Below are positions 34,145 through 43,054 of a DNA stretch of 53,560 bases, piece after piece (within the stretch, counting starts at the first letter, position 1; each line of letters begins with the position of its first letter). The DNA comes from Emcibacter sp. (GTDB lineage Bacteria; Pseudomonadota; Alphaproteobacteria; Sphingomonadales; Emcibacteraceae). The DNA is taken from contig JAJFIP010000352.1 of the NCBI GenBank assembly GCA_021774875.1, positions 1 to 53,560 of the forward strand, written 5' to 3'. Under the pieces are notes generated by a model that worked only from the letters and a program-made list of their open reading frames with translations, searched no databases and was not told the DNA's origin. The position numbers and the translations under genes were made by a program.

Positions 34145-35129
34145 AAATATTCAGATACGACTGAAAAACCGGCCTGAGAGTACGCCCGCAGTGGGTGATT
34201 TTGAAGTTGTTAAGGACAGTATGCCCGTGGCAGGAGACGGTGAGATATTATGCCGCAGTCTCTATCTGTCCCTTGATCCCTATATGCGTGGGCAGATCAG
34301 TGGTCGCCATATTTCCGGCGCCCTGCATCCGGGGGACATGATGCGGGGTGAGACAATTTCTGAAGTCGTAACCTCAGATCATCCGGATTATCAAGCTGGT
34401 GATCTGGTAGCCCATCAGGGCGGCTGGCAATGTTATTCAGTAGCGAAGGCGAGTGATCTTACTGCTGTTGACAGACGCATTAATCCGCATTCGCTGGCTC
34501 TTGGTATTCTGGGGATGCCAGGGCTTACTGCCTATGCCGGGATGACTTATCTGGCCGAATTGAAAAAGGGTGATCGGCTGGTGGTATCAGCAGCAAGTGG
34601 GGCAGTTGGTTCCATGGTTGGGCAAATCGCCAAACTCATGGGCTGTGAAGTGATCGGCATTGCAGGTTCTGATGAAAAATGTCGCTGGCTTACGGAACAA
34701 GCAGGATTTGAAGCTTGCATCAATTATAAAATTCAGGATTTAGCCGAGGGGCTAATACAATACTGTCCTGATGGAATTGATGTCTATTTCGACAATGTGG
34801 GCGGCGATACGCTGGAAGCGGCTATGTGGCAGCTTAGCCTCGGGGCGCGGGTTGTCCTATGTGGTCTGATGGCGCAATATAATAGCGATGTGATGCCACC
34901 CGGACCTAATCCTGCCACCATCATAAAGGCGAGGGCGACGGTTCGTGGACTTGTGGTTTATGACTTTTTTGATAAGAAACAGGAATTTCTCGACAAGGTA
35001 ATCCCGTGGGTTGATCAGGGCCGGATCAGCTACCAGGAAGATGTCACAGAAGGAATTGAGAATGCTCCCGCCGCTTTTGTCCGTCTGATGAGTGGCAAAA
35101 ATTTCGGCAAAACCATTATTAAATTCTAA
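34134..35129 (+). CDS. Zinc-independent MDR oxidoreductase (PTGR/CurA type), copy 1
   Basis: Start placed at 34134 (MMTENIQIRLKNRP), preceded by AAGGAC; the track start at 34119 adds five residues. About 331 aa. NADPH-binding 'GDRLVVSAASGAVGSMVGQIAKLMGCEVIGIAGSDEKCRWL' and 'CPDGIDVYFDNVGGDTLEAAMWQLSLGARVVLCGLMAQYN' are characteristic of medium-chain enoyl/alkenal reductases without catalytic zinc. It reduces an activated C=C bond. It overlaps the FAD oxidase end and overlaps the convergent flavin-reductase end by 4 nt. A paralogue is at 37.2 kb. Confidence 0.9.
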   Translation: MMTENIQIRLKNRPESTPAVGDFEVVKDSMPVAGDGEILCRSLYLSLDPYMRGQISGRHISGALHPGDMMRGETISEVVTSDHPDYQAGDLVAHQGGWQCYSVAKASDLTAVDRRINPHSLALGILGMPGLTAYAGMTYLAELKKGDRLVVSAASGAVGSMVGQIAKLMGCEVIGIAGSDEKCRWLTEQAGFEACINYKIQDLAEGLIQYCPDGIDVYFDNVGGDTLEAAMWQLSLGARVVLCGLMAQYNSDVMPPGPNPATIIKARATVRGLVVYDFFDKKQEFLDKVIPWVDQGRISYQEDVTEGIENAPAAFVRLMSGKNFGKTIIKF

Positions 35130-35638
35130 CAAACCGCCATTGGCAAGGTTGAGGCATACTGACCTTGATGAAAGACCAGCGGTTTTTTTGCGCTGTGGTT
35201 ATGGGATAGCACCTCACCGACGAAAATAATATGGTCACCGCCATCATATTGGTGTTGGGTGCGACATTGCAGCAGGGCGGCACAGTCTTTCAGGACGGGT
35301 GTGTCGCCCAGACCCGGATAAATATCTATATTGGCAAATTTATCAACACCCGGACGGGCAAAACGGTTTGACATATCTTCCTGATCAATACTTAAAATAT
35401 GAATGTTGAAATATTCAGCATTCTGAAAACATGGGACACTATAGGAATCTTTTGCCAATGACCACAGAACCAATGGCGGATCCATGGAAACACTATTGAA
35501 GCTGCTGACTGTAATCCCCACAGGGCCGCCGTCGCTGTCCAAGGTGGTGATAATTGTGACCCCGGTAGCAAATTGACTGAGCGTGTCGCGAAAACCTTTC
35601 TTTTTGAAGTTTTCTTTTGTCATAATTGATTTTCTCAT
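35126..35638 (-). CDS. Flavin reductase (HpaC/DIM6 type)
   Basis: 170 aa. 'FRDTLSQFATGVTIITTLDSDGGPVGITVSSFNSVSMDPPLVLWSLAKDSYSVPCFQNAEYFNIHILSIDQEDMSNRFA' is the classical flavin-reductase-like FMN-binding domain. It reduces free FAD or FMN with NAD(P)H for a separate monooxygenase. The divergently transcribed neighbour at 35925 is such a monooxygenase, and they share a promoter region, so the two are very likely the components of one system. Confidence 0.92.
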   Translation of the reverse strand: MRKSIMTKENFKKKGFRDTLSQFATGVTIITTLDSDGGPVGITVSSFNSVSMDPPLVLWSLAKDSYSVPCFQNAEYFNIHILSIDQEDMSNRFARPGVDKFANIDIYPGLGDTPVLKDCAALLQCRTQHQYDGGDHIIFVGEVLSHNHSAKKPLVFHQGQYASTLPMAVC

Positions 35639-35673
35639 TAGCTATATCCGGAATGAAACTTAGCAAGAATAAT

Positions 35674-35690
35674 GGATCAAGATTGGATCA
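35674..35690. promoter_or_regulatory. Shared 17-mer GGATCAAGATTGGATCA
   Basis: Contains GGATCA twice, 11 nt apart start to start. The reverse complement matches 47678-47694 at 16 of 17 positions. Confidence 0.55.
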
Positions 35691-35701
35691 TCTGGAAAAA
35701 A

Positions 35702-35718
35702 TGACCATATAGTGGCCA
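35702..35718. promoter_or_regulatory. Operator-like inverted repeat TGACCATATAGTGGCCA
   Basis: Fits TGRCCA-N5-TGGYCA. The same form, inverted, is found at 47719-47735. In both places it sits 28-41 nt from the shared 17-mer, on the side of the rightward gene. Confidence 0.55.
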
Positions 35719-35924
35719 ATTTGAACCCGCTTTGCACAAAAAATCCAGAATGTATAAAGGCTAATGGCCCGTAATTGGGTAATTTCAGCTTGATGACCAT
35801 TGTGTGGACAATCTCTGTTTTCTTCATATGCTATTTTGAACAGGCCTTATAAAGTCATGACAGAAGAACATATGTATGGCTCATATGTTGGCAATAATTT
35901 TCTTTGACAATATGGAGGATAGTG

Positions 35925-37136
35925 ATGACCGAAGTGACATTGGATGTGCTTTTGGAAAGAGCGCGTAGTCTCATTCCAGTACTTAAGGAACGCGCAGAAA
36001 AAACTGAGAATCTGCGACAGTTGACCGACGAGACTATGGCTGACCTTCACAGATTGGGCCTGCTGAAATACTATCAACCTAAAATGTTTGGTGGTTATGA
36101 GATGGATTGGGGGGCCCATATGGAAATAGCCTACGAACTGGCTCGGGGATGCACCTCCACTGCCTGGATACAATGTGTTGTTGGTGCTCATACCTGGATG
36201 GCGGCCCGACTTGATATGGAAGCCCAGAAAGAAATTTTTGCCAATCCTGATGTTTTGATCGCGACTGCATTTGCCGGTGGCCGTAATGTGTCGAGCAAAA
36301 AGGTTGATGGCGGATACATCCTGTCCGGGGAATGGTCATTTGCCAGTGGTTTGTCGCATTCAGAATGGTCCATTGTTGGCACCCAAACTGAAATGGCTAC
36401 CCGTGATGAATATGAAATGGTGCTTTTTGCTATACCAAAGGGCGACTTTGAATATGTGGACAACTGGTATGTTTCCGGGCTGAAAGGAACCGGATCCATG
36501 AATATTAAAGTGACCGAAGTATTCATTCCTGATCATCGTGCCATGGCAATCAATACTTTTGATACCGGAACAGCAGAAGGGGCCAAAGCCCATGAAAGCT
36601 ATACCTATCAAGCCTATATGCCAGAGTATTTCTTTTCGGTTCCTTTGGGGCCAATTGTCGGGACTGCGGTTGGGGCTATGGAAGCCTATCTTGAAATTAC
36701 CAAAACCAGAATTGGGGCCATGTTTGGCGAAAAAGTTGCCGAACAGATTCCTGTGCAAACCCGGATAGCAGAATCATCAGCTGAAATAGCCGCCGCAAAG
36801 CTGTTAAACAAGCGTGTCTTTGAGATGTTGCATTACCGGGGTCTTAGGGGTGAAAGGATTCCCAAAGATGAACTGGTACGGCTTAAGCGGGATTGTGTAT
36901 TCATTGGCAGACTTTGTTCCAATGCGGTCAGCCGTCTGGTCAAGATGATGGGAGCCAGTGGTTTGAGTGATAAAAACCCTGTTCAACGTTTCCATCGGGA
37001 CATGGAAGCCCTGACCGCGCATCAAAGCCAGCAATGGGAAATCGGAATGACTCCTATCGGACGGTGGGCACTGGGACTGGAAACAGGTAATGAAATCATT
37101 GATTCTGCGCCTGAAAAAAGCAACTATATGTTCTAG
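35925..37136 (+). CDS. Group D flavin-dependent monooxygenase (acyl-CoA dehydrogenase fold; HsaA/DszC-like)
   Basis: Start at 35925 (MTEVTLDVLLERARSL) because GGAGGATAGTG precedes it; the track start at 35904 adds seven residues. About 403 aa. 'LHRLGLLKYYQPKMFGGYEMDWGAHMEIAYELARGCTSTAWIQCVVGAHTWMAARLD' and 'GGYILSGEWSFASGLSHSEWSIVGTQ' match the acyl-CoA-dehydrogenase-like monooxygenases that use reduced flavin from a partner reductase. The catalytic Glu of true acyl-CoA dehydrogenases is not evident. It would hydroxylate an aromatic or hydrophobic ring compound. An MDR reductase follows after 24 nt. Confidence 0.87.
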   Translation: MTEVTLDVLLERARSLIPVLKERAEKTENLRQLTDETMADLHRLGLLKYYQPKMFGGYEMDWGAHMEIAYELARGCTSTAWIQCVVGAHTWMAARLDMEAQKEIFANPDVLIATAFAGGRNVSSKKVDGGYILSGEWSFASGLSHSEWSIVGTQTEMATRDEYEMVLFAIPKGDFEYVDNWYVSGLKGTGSMNIKVTEVFIPDHRAMAINTFDTGTAEGAKAHESYTYQAYMPEYFFSVPLGPIVGTAVGAMEAYLEITKTRIGAMFGEKVAEQIPVQTRIAESSAEIAAAKLLNKRVFEMLHYRGLRGERIPKDELVRLKRDCVFIGRLCSNAVSRLVKMMGASGLSDKNPVQRFHRDMEALTAHQSQQWEIGMTPIGRWALGLETGNEIIDSAPEKSNYMF

Positions 37137-37160
37137 ATCATAAAACAGGGTAATCAGGGA

Positions 37161-38192
37161 ATGATGCTGAATAAACAGCTGCGGCTTGCGCGGCATATCA
37201 GGGAACATGAAGCGGTTTCCCTGGACTTGTTTGAAATAACCGAAGAAGAAATCCCCACGCCCGGGGACGGGCAATTTCTGGTCAAGACGGAGGCACTGGG
37301 TACTTCTCCGGCTCAGCGGGCCTATCTGATGGGCAGTGACAGCCGTTTTCATCCCCCCTTGGATATTGGCGAGATTATGCGTGGCCGCGGGGTGGGACGG
37401 ATTATATCTTCCCGCCATCCTGATTTTAAAGAAGGTGATGTGGTTGCCTGCTCAACGGGCTGGCAATATTATTCTATACAGGATGGTGATCAATCAAGAT
37501 CATTGGTAAAAACCTTGCAGAAAATTCATCATCCGCAAGAGCCATTATACCTGCATCTGGGCACGCTTGGGGCGTCCGCTTTTGCGGCTTATTTTGGCTT
37601 TCTGGATATTGGAAGGCCTGTAGCCGGGGATAGGGTTGTGGTGTCGGCTTGTGCCGGCGGCGTTGGCTCACTTGTAGCTCAGATTGCCCGCATAAAAGGC
37701 TGCCGGGTGGTGGGTATAGCCGGTAGCCCCGAAAAATGTGCATGGATAAAAGATGTTGTCGGGGTTGATGAGGTCATAAATTACAGGACCGACAATCTTG
37801 ATGAAAAGCTGGCCGAATTTTGCCCGGATGGTATTGACATTTATTTTGACAATGTGGGCGGTGATTTTCTGGATACGGCCCTGAAAAATATTGCTCTCAG
37901 GGGACGGGCTGTAATCTGTGGCCTGATTTCCACTGAATATGAAAACACACCACCCCCCGGGCCACAGCATTATTATAACCTGATATACAGACGTGCGCGC
38001 ATGGAAGGCTTTTTCGTCTGGGATTATTTTGAACAGTTTGAAGCCGCCGAGGCAGAGTTAATGACATGGTATAAAAACGGCGACCTGACTCCGACAGAAA
38101 AAGTCTATCACGGACTTGAAGCAGCCCCGGAAGCCCTGCAAAGTCTTTTCGCTGGTATTGCGTCTGGTATTAAGGTGATTGATGTCAGTTAG
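37161..38192 (+). CDS. Zinc-independent MDR oxidoreductase, copy 2
   Basis: 343 aa. 'GDRVVVSACAGGVGSLVAQIARIKGCRVVGIAGSPEKCAWIKDVVGVDEVINYRTDNLDEKLAEFCPDGIDIYFDNVGGDFLDTALKNIALRGRAVICGLISTEYE' is the same NADPH-domain pattern as copy 1 at 34.1 kb, but the sequences differ substantially. It probably reduces an enone or enoyl-CoA bond formed downstream of the monooxygenase. It starts 24 nt after the monooxygenase stop and is likely co-transcribed with it. Two adjacent ATGs (37161, 37164) are possible starts. Confidence 0.88.
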   Translation: MMLNKQLRLARHIREHEAVSLDLFEITEEEIPTPGDGQFLVKTEALGTSPAQRAYLMGSDSRFHPPLDIGEIMRGRGVGRIISSRHPDFKEGDVVACSTGWQYYSIQDGDQSRSLVKTLQKIHHPQEPLYLHLGTLGASAFAAYFGFLDIGRPVAGDRVVVSACAGGVGSLVAQIARIKGCRVVGIAGSPEKCAWIKDVVGVDEVINYRTDNLDEKLAEFCPDGIDIYFDNVGGDFLDTALKNIALRGRAVICGLISTEYENTPPPGPQHYYNLIYRRARMEGFFVWDYFEQFEAAEAELMTWYKNGDLTPTEKVYHGLEAAPEALQSLFAGIASGIKVIDVS

Positions 38193-38259
38193 TAGTATCT
38201 TTATATAGCTTATCGTTTGTATTGTTTGTTGCAGGATTCCCGTTGCTGGAGGTATTGTT

Positions 38260-39606
38260 ATGAAACTATATATAACAGGCATTATGGCGTTTCTATTTGT
38301 CAGTCTGACCATTGTTCAACCGGGGGAGGCGCGTCCCGGCAAGGCAAAAACGGACAATTATAAAATTATTTATGCAGGAACTCTGCTCTCAGTGCCAGGT
38401 AAAAAGCCGCAGAGTGATATGACGATCATTGTCAAGAATGACAGGATCGAAAGGATAGAAAAGGGATTTCTCTCAGCCGAGGCGCTTGGTGCTGATACCG
38501 ATTCCACAATTGAACTTATCGACCTGTCCGACAAATTTATTTTGCCCGGCCTGATGGACGCTCACGTTCACCTGAACCATCAGCCGACACGCAGCCGTCA
38601 CAGGAGACAGCGTGGTGACAGGGACAAGCCAACCGGCGCACAATCTGCTGTTAATACCATGGTTTATGCCCGCCGCACGCTGGCCGCCGGTTTTACGTCA
38701 GTCCGTGATCTAGGCTCTGATGACCAGTCGGTTTTTGCTGTGCGAGAGGCCATTAATAAAGGCCGCATGATCGGCCCACGTATTCTGGTTGCTGGTTCCG
38801 CGCTGGCTATCACTGGCGGCCATGGCGATTCTATTCCAATGGAAAAGACTGGTGATGCTTTGGCCCGGCTGAAAGATGGCACCTGTGATGGCCCAATGGA
38901 ATGCCGAAAAGCGGTGCGTTATCAGTATAAGCTGGGTGCTGACCTGATAAAATTTACCGCCACCGGCGGTGCTGCTTCCAATACCGGAATGGAATCACAG
39001 TTTTTTGCGGGCGAGATCCAGTCCATCGTCAAAACAGCACACCTACTGGGTCTGAAAGCCACCACACATGCCTATGCCGCTGGTGCTATCAAGGATGCGG
39101 TTCGGGCTGGTGTTGATTCTATCGAGCATGGTTTCCTGCTCGATGATGAGGGCATCCAGATGATGAAGAAGCAGGGCGTGTGGCTGGTGCCGACTATATC
39201 AGCCAGTTACCCACCGCCAATTCTCAAAATTCCCGATCCTGAGTCAGTGAAACTGCGCAATAAATATCGGGCCTTTGAGCGTGCCTATGCCGCCGGGGTA
39301 AAAATTGCCTTCGGGTCCGATGCCGGTACTTTCACCCACGGCACTAATGCCAAGGAGTTTGACATGATGGTGGGTTTTGGCATGACCGAAATGGATGCCA
39401 TATATGCCGCGACAGTTTCAACTGCCCGGTTATTTGGCATTGATGATGAGGTTGGAACCCTTGAAGCCGGAAAATTGGCTGATATAATTGCCGTAAAGGG
39501 CAGTCCTTTGAGCGATATATCGCTGCTTCACAAGATTGATTTTGTCATGAAGGGCGGAAAAATTGCCAAATATAAAGGGCAGATGACAGAGCCTTTTTCA
39601 TATTAA
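38260..39606 (+). CDS. Secreted imidazolonepropionase/prolidase-like amidohydrolase
   Basis: 448 aa with a signal peptide (MKLYITGIMAFLFVSLTIVQPGEA). Metal motif 'FILPGLMDAHVHLNH', carbamylated-Lys candidate in 'GADLIKFTATGGA', His in 'ATTHAYAAGAIKDAVRAGVDSIEHGFLLDDEG', Asp in 'KIAFGSDAGTFTHG' and C-terminal 'GTLEAGKLADIIAVKG' define a complete binuclear amidohydrolase of the type found in secreted prolidases and peptidases. A strongly basic stretch 'TRSRHRRQRGDRDK' follows the HxH motif. Ribosome site GGAGGTATTGTT. It ends flush with the convergent M1-M28 peptidase gene. Confidence 0.88.
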   Translation: MKLYITGIMAFLFVSLTIVQPGEARPGKAKTDNYKIIYAGTLLSVPGKKPQSDMTIIVKNDRIERIEKGFLSAEALGADTDSTIELIDLSDKFILPGLMDAHVHLNHQPTRSRHRRQRGDRDKPTGAQSAVNTMVYARRTLAAGFTSVRDLGSDDQSVFAVREAINKGRMIGPRILVAGSALAITGGHGDSIPMEKTGDALARLKDGTCDGPMECRKAVRYQYKLGADLIKFTATGGAASNTGMESQFFAGEIQSIVKTAHLLGLKATTHAYAAGAIKDAVRAGVDSIEHGFLLDDEGIQMMKKQGVWLVPTISASYPPPILKIPDPESVKLRNKYRAFERAYAAGVKIAFGSDAGTFTHGTNAKEFDMMVGFGMTEMDAIYAATVSTARLFGIDDEVGTLEAGKLADIIAVKGSPLSDISLLHKIDFVMKGGKIAKYKGQMTEPFSY

Positions 39607-42600
39607 TCAGCGTTTTCTGAGTGTGAGCGTTAGAGGCACCTGACTATCACCACGGTTTACTGCTATATCAACCTTATCACCGGGGTTATATTTGCCTAAG
39701 ATAGCGGTATAATCGCGAAGATTTGTCACTGGCTTGCCGCCAAATGACGTAATGATGTCCCCGGCCAGAAGACCGGCTTCTGCACCCGCACTGTCTGGAG
39801 CCACCTGTGCAACTTTGACCCCCTTGCCGGAAAAAGCAAAATCCGGCATGGCTCCTGTGCTCACCTTGCGACCACTGCGCTGATTTGCGGGTGGCAACAC
39901 TTTGGTTGCATTTGGGTCAGCAGGTTTCAGGGTCGAGGTAAGAGGTTCTGGTCGTCCGCCCAGATATTCGACCACCTCCTTGGTAAGAGCCGCCACTTTC
40001 ATCAGGCTGGCCACTTTTATGGTATCCGCTTTGTCACCCGGCCTGTGATACTCACCTGTGGGACTTCCGAACAGGTGAATTGCTGGCACACCGACCTCTG
40101 TGAAAGCAGTATGATCACTGGCATTGACGTCCTGCATGACAAGATCGGTGCCGATGCCTGTTGTCGCCGTTGTTCCCATAAAAATAAATCGCCACTCGGT
40201 GGCAGATGTGCCGCCAAATACCATAATTTTTTCTCCGGCCCGACCCACGGTGTCCAGATTGACATTGGCAATGGCCTTTGATGCGGGATAGTCTTTCATA
40301 GCCTTGACATAATGACGCGCACCCAGTAGCCCGGATTCCTCTGCCGTGGTGGCGAGGAAGATAATAGTGCGGTCCGGGGCCGATTTTGCCATAGATTTTG
40401 CCAGTTCCAGCAAGACAGAAACGCCGGAAGCATTGTCATCGGCACCGGGATGAATTTGTCCGGCATATGCTGCTCTGACACCGGGCCAGCCAAATCCAAG
40501 ATGGTCATAATGAGCTGACAGAACCACAGACTGACCGTTCAGTTTCGGGTTCTTTCCGGGAATAATGCCGATGACATTTTTGACTGTAACCGGCTTATCA
40601 TCAGGGCCTGCCACTTCAAATGACTGAAACCAGCCGCCCTTGTCCCCCAGTGGTGTAAGACCATATGAAGCAAAGCTGTCGGCAATATAGCTGGCGGCTT
40701 TCTCAAGCCCCTTAGTGCCGACCCCGCGACCTTCCAGTTCGGGTGATGCCAGATGTTCAACATGTGACATCATGCGCTTGCCGTCAAATACCGGTTTGAG
40801 TTGTGCCAGAGCAGGACGGGGTTTTAACTTGGCTGTGGATTGGGTATTTGCATCCAAAATGGCAACCAGAGGGGAGCCAACCGCAGGCCATTGTCCTTTG
40901 GCACTATTATCCGGCGCATCATTGGCAAACGCCAGATAACTGTATTTTCCGTAATGGGGCAGCTTGCGGGCAAGTCCCTTAACAGCCGCATCATTATGAA
41001 CCGTCAGGCCAACAATAACGCTTTGTGGGTTGGCGGGATTACGCACCGCAATTACAGTCGAGTTATCCAGCATCGATAATCTTTGCTTGCCAAAGCTAAT
41101 TTCGCCCGCATTTATGTCGGCATCATAATTATCCAGGCCAGACTTTACCACATCATAAAAACGGTTGTTGCTGCCCAAAACCCAAATGGCACCATCTTTT
41201 GGCAGTTCCCTAATCTCATTGTCTTTGAGAACGGCCATTTTACCACCGCTCCAGATGGAAGCCATTTCCTGATAGCGTTTTTTGAGCAGGTCAGAGGTGT
41301 GGGTCGGCAGGATCATAACCACTTTTTTCGCACCGAACGCATTACCGAGAGAAGGCGGTATTTCGGCCCAATGTAATCTGCGGAACAGATCAAATTCCGG
41401 GTCAACTTCAATGCGGACGACTTTACCTTTGACAAAAATGTCATAGTCCTGAGATATTTGATCCATTTGCAGCATATGGCTTTCTACCTTATCCTCGGTA
41501 TAGACGGCAACGGGCACCTGAAGAGTAAAGGGTGCGTGTTTCTGGACTTGCTCCAATGTAAATTTTAGGTTTTCGCCTGATTGAATGGCTTGGGCTATTG
41601 TCAATTCCGGTGCTCCGGTATCATCAACCCATTGGGTAAAAAATGATTTCAGATCGCGACCTGTTGTTTCCTCGAATGCCACACGAATATCATCAAAAGT
41701 ACCGACTTCAAATTTATGATTGCGGTAAAAACGCTGGAAACTGCGTTTGAAATCATCGTCACCCACAATATTCCGCAGCATGTTCCACATCATACTGGTT
41801 TTGCCATAGCCAACGGCTTCGGTCACTGCATTGTGGCGGCTTCTGAAATCACGTAGCGGAAAGTCAGTATTCTCATCCACATAATTAGTGTAGCGTTGCA
41901 GGGTGGACCGCCGATAATCACCGCCCTTGCCGCGCTGCTCGGCGACCAGATGGTCTGCCATATAAGCGGTTAGCCCTTCGGCCCAATTTCCAGTTTCAAA
42001 GTCTATGAATACGCCGTTGCCCCACCAGTTATGCAACAATTCATGGGGGTAACTGCTATGGAGGATAAAGGGAAAACGAATGATTTGTGAGCCGAGAAGA
42101 GTAAAGGATGGCATACCGTATCCGGTTTCCCAGAAATTCTCCACTAATGCAAATTTAGTATAGGGGTAGGGGCCAAGGATACCCCGATACATTTCCAAAT
42201 ATTGTGCCGTGGTTTCCAGATATTTATTGGCCATCGCATCATCAGGTGTGCGCAGAAATGCCATGGCTTTCACATTACCAACTGGTAATTCATACTCAGT
42301 GAATTTAGCCGCTATCAGGTAAATTTCTTCGGTCGGTGTATCTGCCTTCCAGCCGTCTGTGTGGAAATCTTCCGTCACATATTTTATCCGCGCACCCTGA
42401 CTTACCGAACGCCAATCAGCGGGCATTTTCACTGTGATGTCATAGGTGATCAAGGTATCTTTCACTGTTGGTACCCAGTATGTGGCACCGGTCAGATAAA
42501 CCCCGCGCTCTTCAATGAGGCCAGGTGACTGGGAAAAACCACGGGCATATTCCTCGTTTAGCTCTTTGACCGGATTATTGATTTTGCCGGAAAGTTCAAG

Positions 42601-42957
42601 GGTAAGTATTACGGACGCCCCCGATTTGATGCCGCGCAGTTCATAATCTGTGACTTTTATGATGGTATTTTTATTGTCATTGTCACGGTCTATGCCAATG
42701 TCTTCTGCATTTTGACCTTCTATCACTTTTTCAAGACTTACCGTGCCGTCTATTTTCATTACAGCAAGATCACTATTGATTTGTAAAATCATGCCGTCTT
42801 GGGCCAGTGATGCCGGAATAGTTATTACATCAGTTGCGGTCAACTGATGACTGGTCGGGTCAAGGGAAACTGACATTTTATGATGAACGGTATCGCCAGC
42901 ATTTGCCACGCTGACAGCAATGAAAAATACTATGATGGTTATTATGGATCTGAGCAT
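39607..42957 (-). CDS. Exported M1-M28-PDZ triple-domain peptidase
   Basis: 1116 aa with a signal peptide (MLRSIITIIVFFIAVSVANA). An M1 (gluzincin) aminopeptidase domain occupies roughly residues 30-500, with HELLH near residue 304 and the third ligand Glu in 'NWAEGLTAY'. A non-catalytic middle region follows. An M28 domain at about 760-1000 has ligands in 'LSAHYDHLGFG', 'GADDNASG', 'TTAEESG', 'NLDTVGRAG' and 'NASDHTAFTEVGVPAIHLFG'. A C-terminal PDZ domain ends the protein ('VKVAQVAPDSAGAEAGLLAGDIITSFGGKPVTNLRDYTAIL'). Both metal sites look intact. It would be a periplasmic exopeptidase. Two peptidase clans in one chain is unusual. It follows the MFS gene by 97 nt. Confidence 0.9.
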   Translation of the reverse strand: MLRSIITIIVFFIAVSVANAGDTVHHKMSVSLDPTSHQLTATDVITIPASLAQDGMILQINSDLAVMKIDGTVSLEKVIEGQNAEDIGIDRDNDNKNTIIKVTDYELRGIKSGASVILTLELSGKINNPVKELNEEYARGFSQSPGLIEERGVYLTGATYWVPTVKDTLITYDITVKMPADWRSVSQGARIKYVTEDFHTDGWKADTPTEEIYLIAAKFTEYELPVGNVKAMAFLRTPDDAMANKYLETTAQYLEMYRGILGPYPYTKFALVENFWETGYGMPSFTLLGSQIIRFPFILHSSYPHELLHNWWGNGVFIDFETGNWAEGLTAYMADHLVAEQRGKGGDYRRSTLQRYTNYVDENTDFPLRDFRSRHNAVTEAVGYGKTSMMWNMLRNIVGDDDFKRSFQRFYRNHKFEVGTFDDIRVAFEETTGRDLKSFFTQWVDDTGAPELTIAQAIQSGENLKFTLEQVQKHAPFTLQVPVAVYTEDKVESHMLQMDQISQDYDIFVKGKVVRIEVDPEFDLFRRLHWAEIPPSLGNAFGAKKVVMILPTHTSDLLKKRYQEMASIWSGGKMAVLKDNEIRELPKDGAIWVLGSNNRFYDVVKSGLDNYDADINAGEISFGKQRLSMLDNSTVIAVRNPANPQSVIVGLTVHNDAAVKGLARKLPHYGKYSYLAFANDAPDNSAKGQWPAVGSPLVAILDANTQSTAKLKPRPALAQLKPVFDGKRMMSHVEHLASPELEGRGVGTKGLEKAASYIADSFASYGLTPLGDKGGWFQSFEVAGPDDKPVTVKNVIGIIPGKNPKLNGQSVVLSAHYDHLGFGWPGVRAAYAGQIHPGADDNASGVSVLLELAKSMAKSAPDRTIIFLATTAEESGLLGARHYVKAMKDYPASKAIANVNLDTVGRAGEKIMVFGGTSATEWRFIFMGTTATTGIGTDLVMQDVNASDHTAFTEVGVPAIHLFGSPTGEYHRPGDKADTIKVASLMKVAALTKEVVEYLGGRPEPLTSTLKPADPNATKVLPPANQRSGRKVSTGAMPDFAFSGKGVKVAQVAPDSAGAEAGLLAGDIITSFGGKPVTNLRDYTAILGKYNPGDKVDIAVNRGDSQVPLTLTLRKR

Positions 42958-43054
42958 TTTAGCTCCCCTCTGGAATTATAAAATTTTGCCCTAGTCTGAC
43001 GCGAGGATTTTAGCACACAAGACACCGCTAATATACTAACCAGCAGATGGTCAG

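Larger units (their letters stand above)
35639..35924. other. Divergent promoter region of the two-component monooxygenase
   Basis: 286 nt between the reductase and monooxygenase starts. It holds two elements (35674-35690 and 35702-35718) that recur in the same order upstream of the Rieske operon at 47.7 kb. No further ORF with a ribosome site is visible. Confidence 0.5.

Noticed and set aside
36804-37418. 204-aa minus-strand ORF
   Set aside because: Antisense to the monooxygenase and MDR genes, both with clear family signatures.
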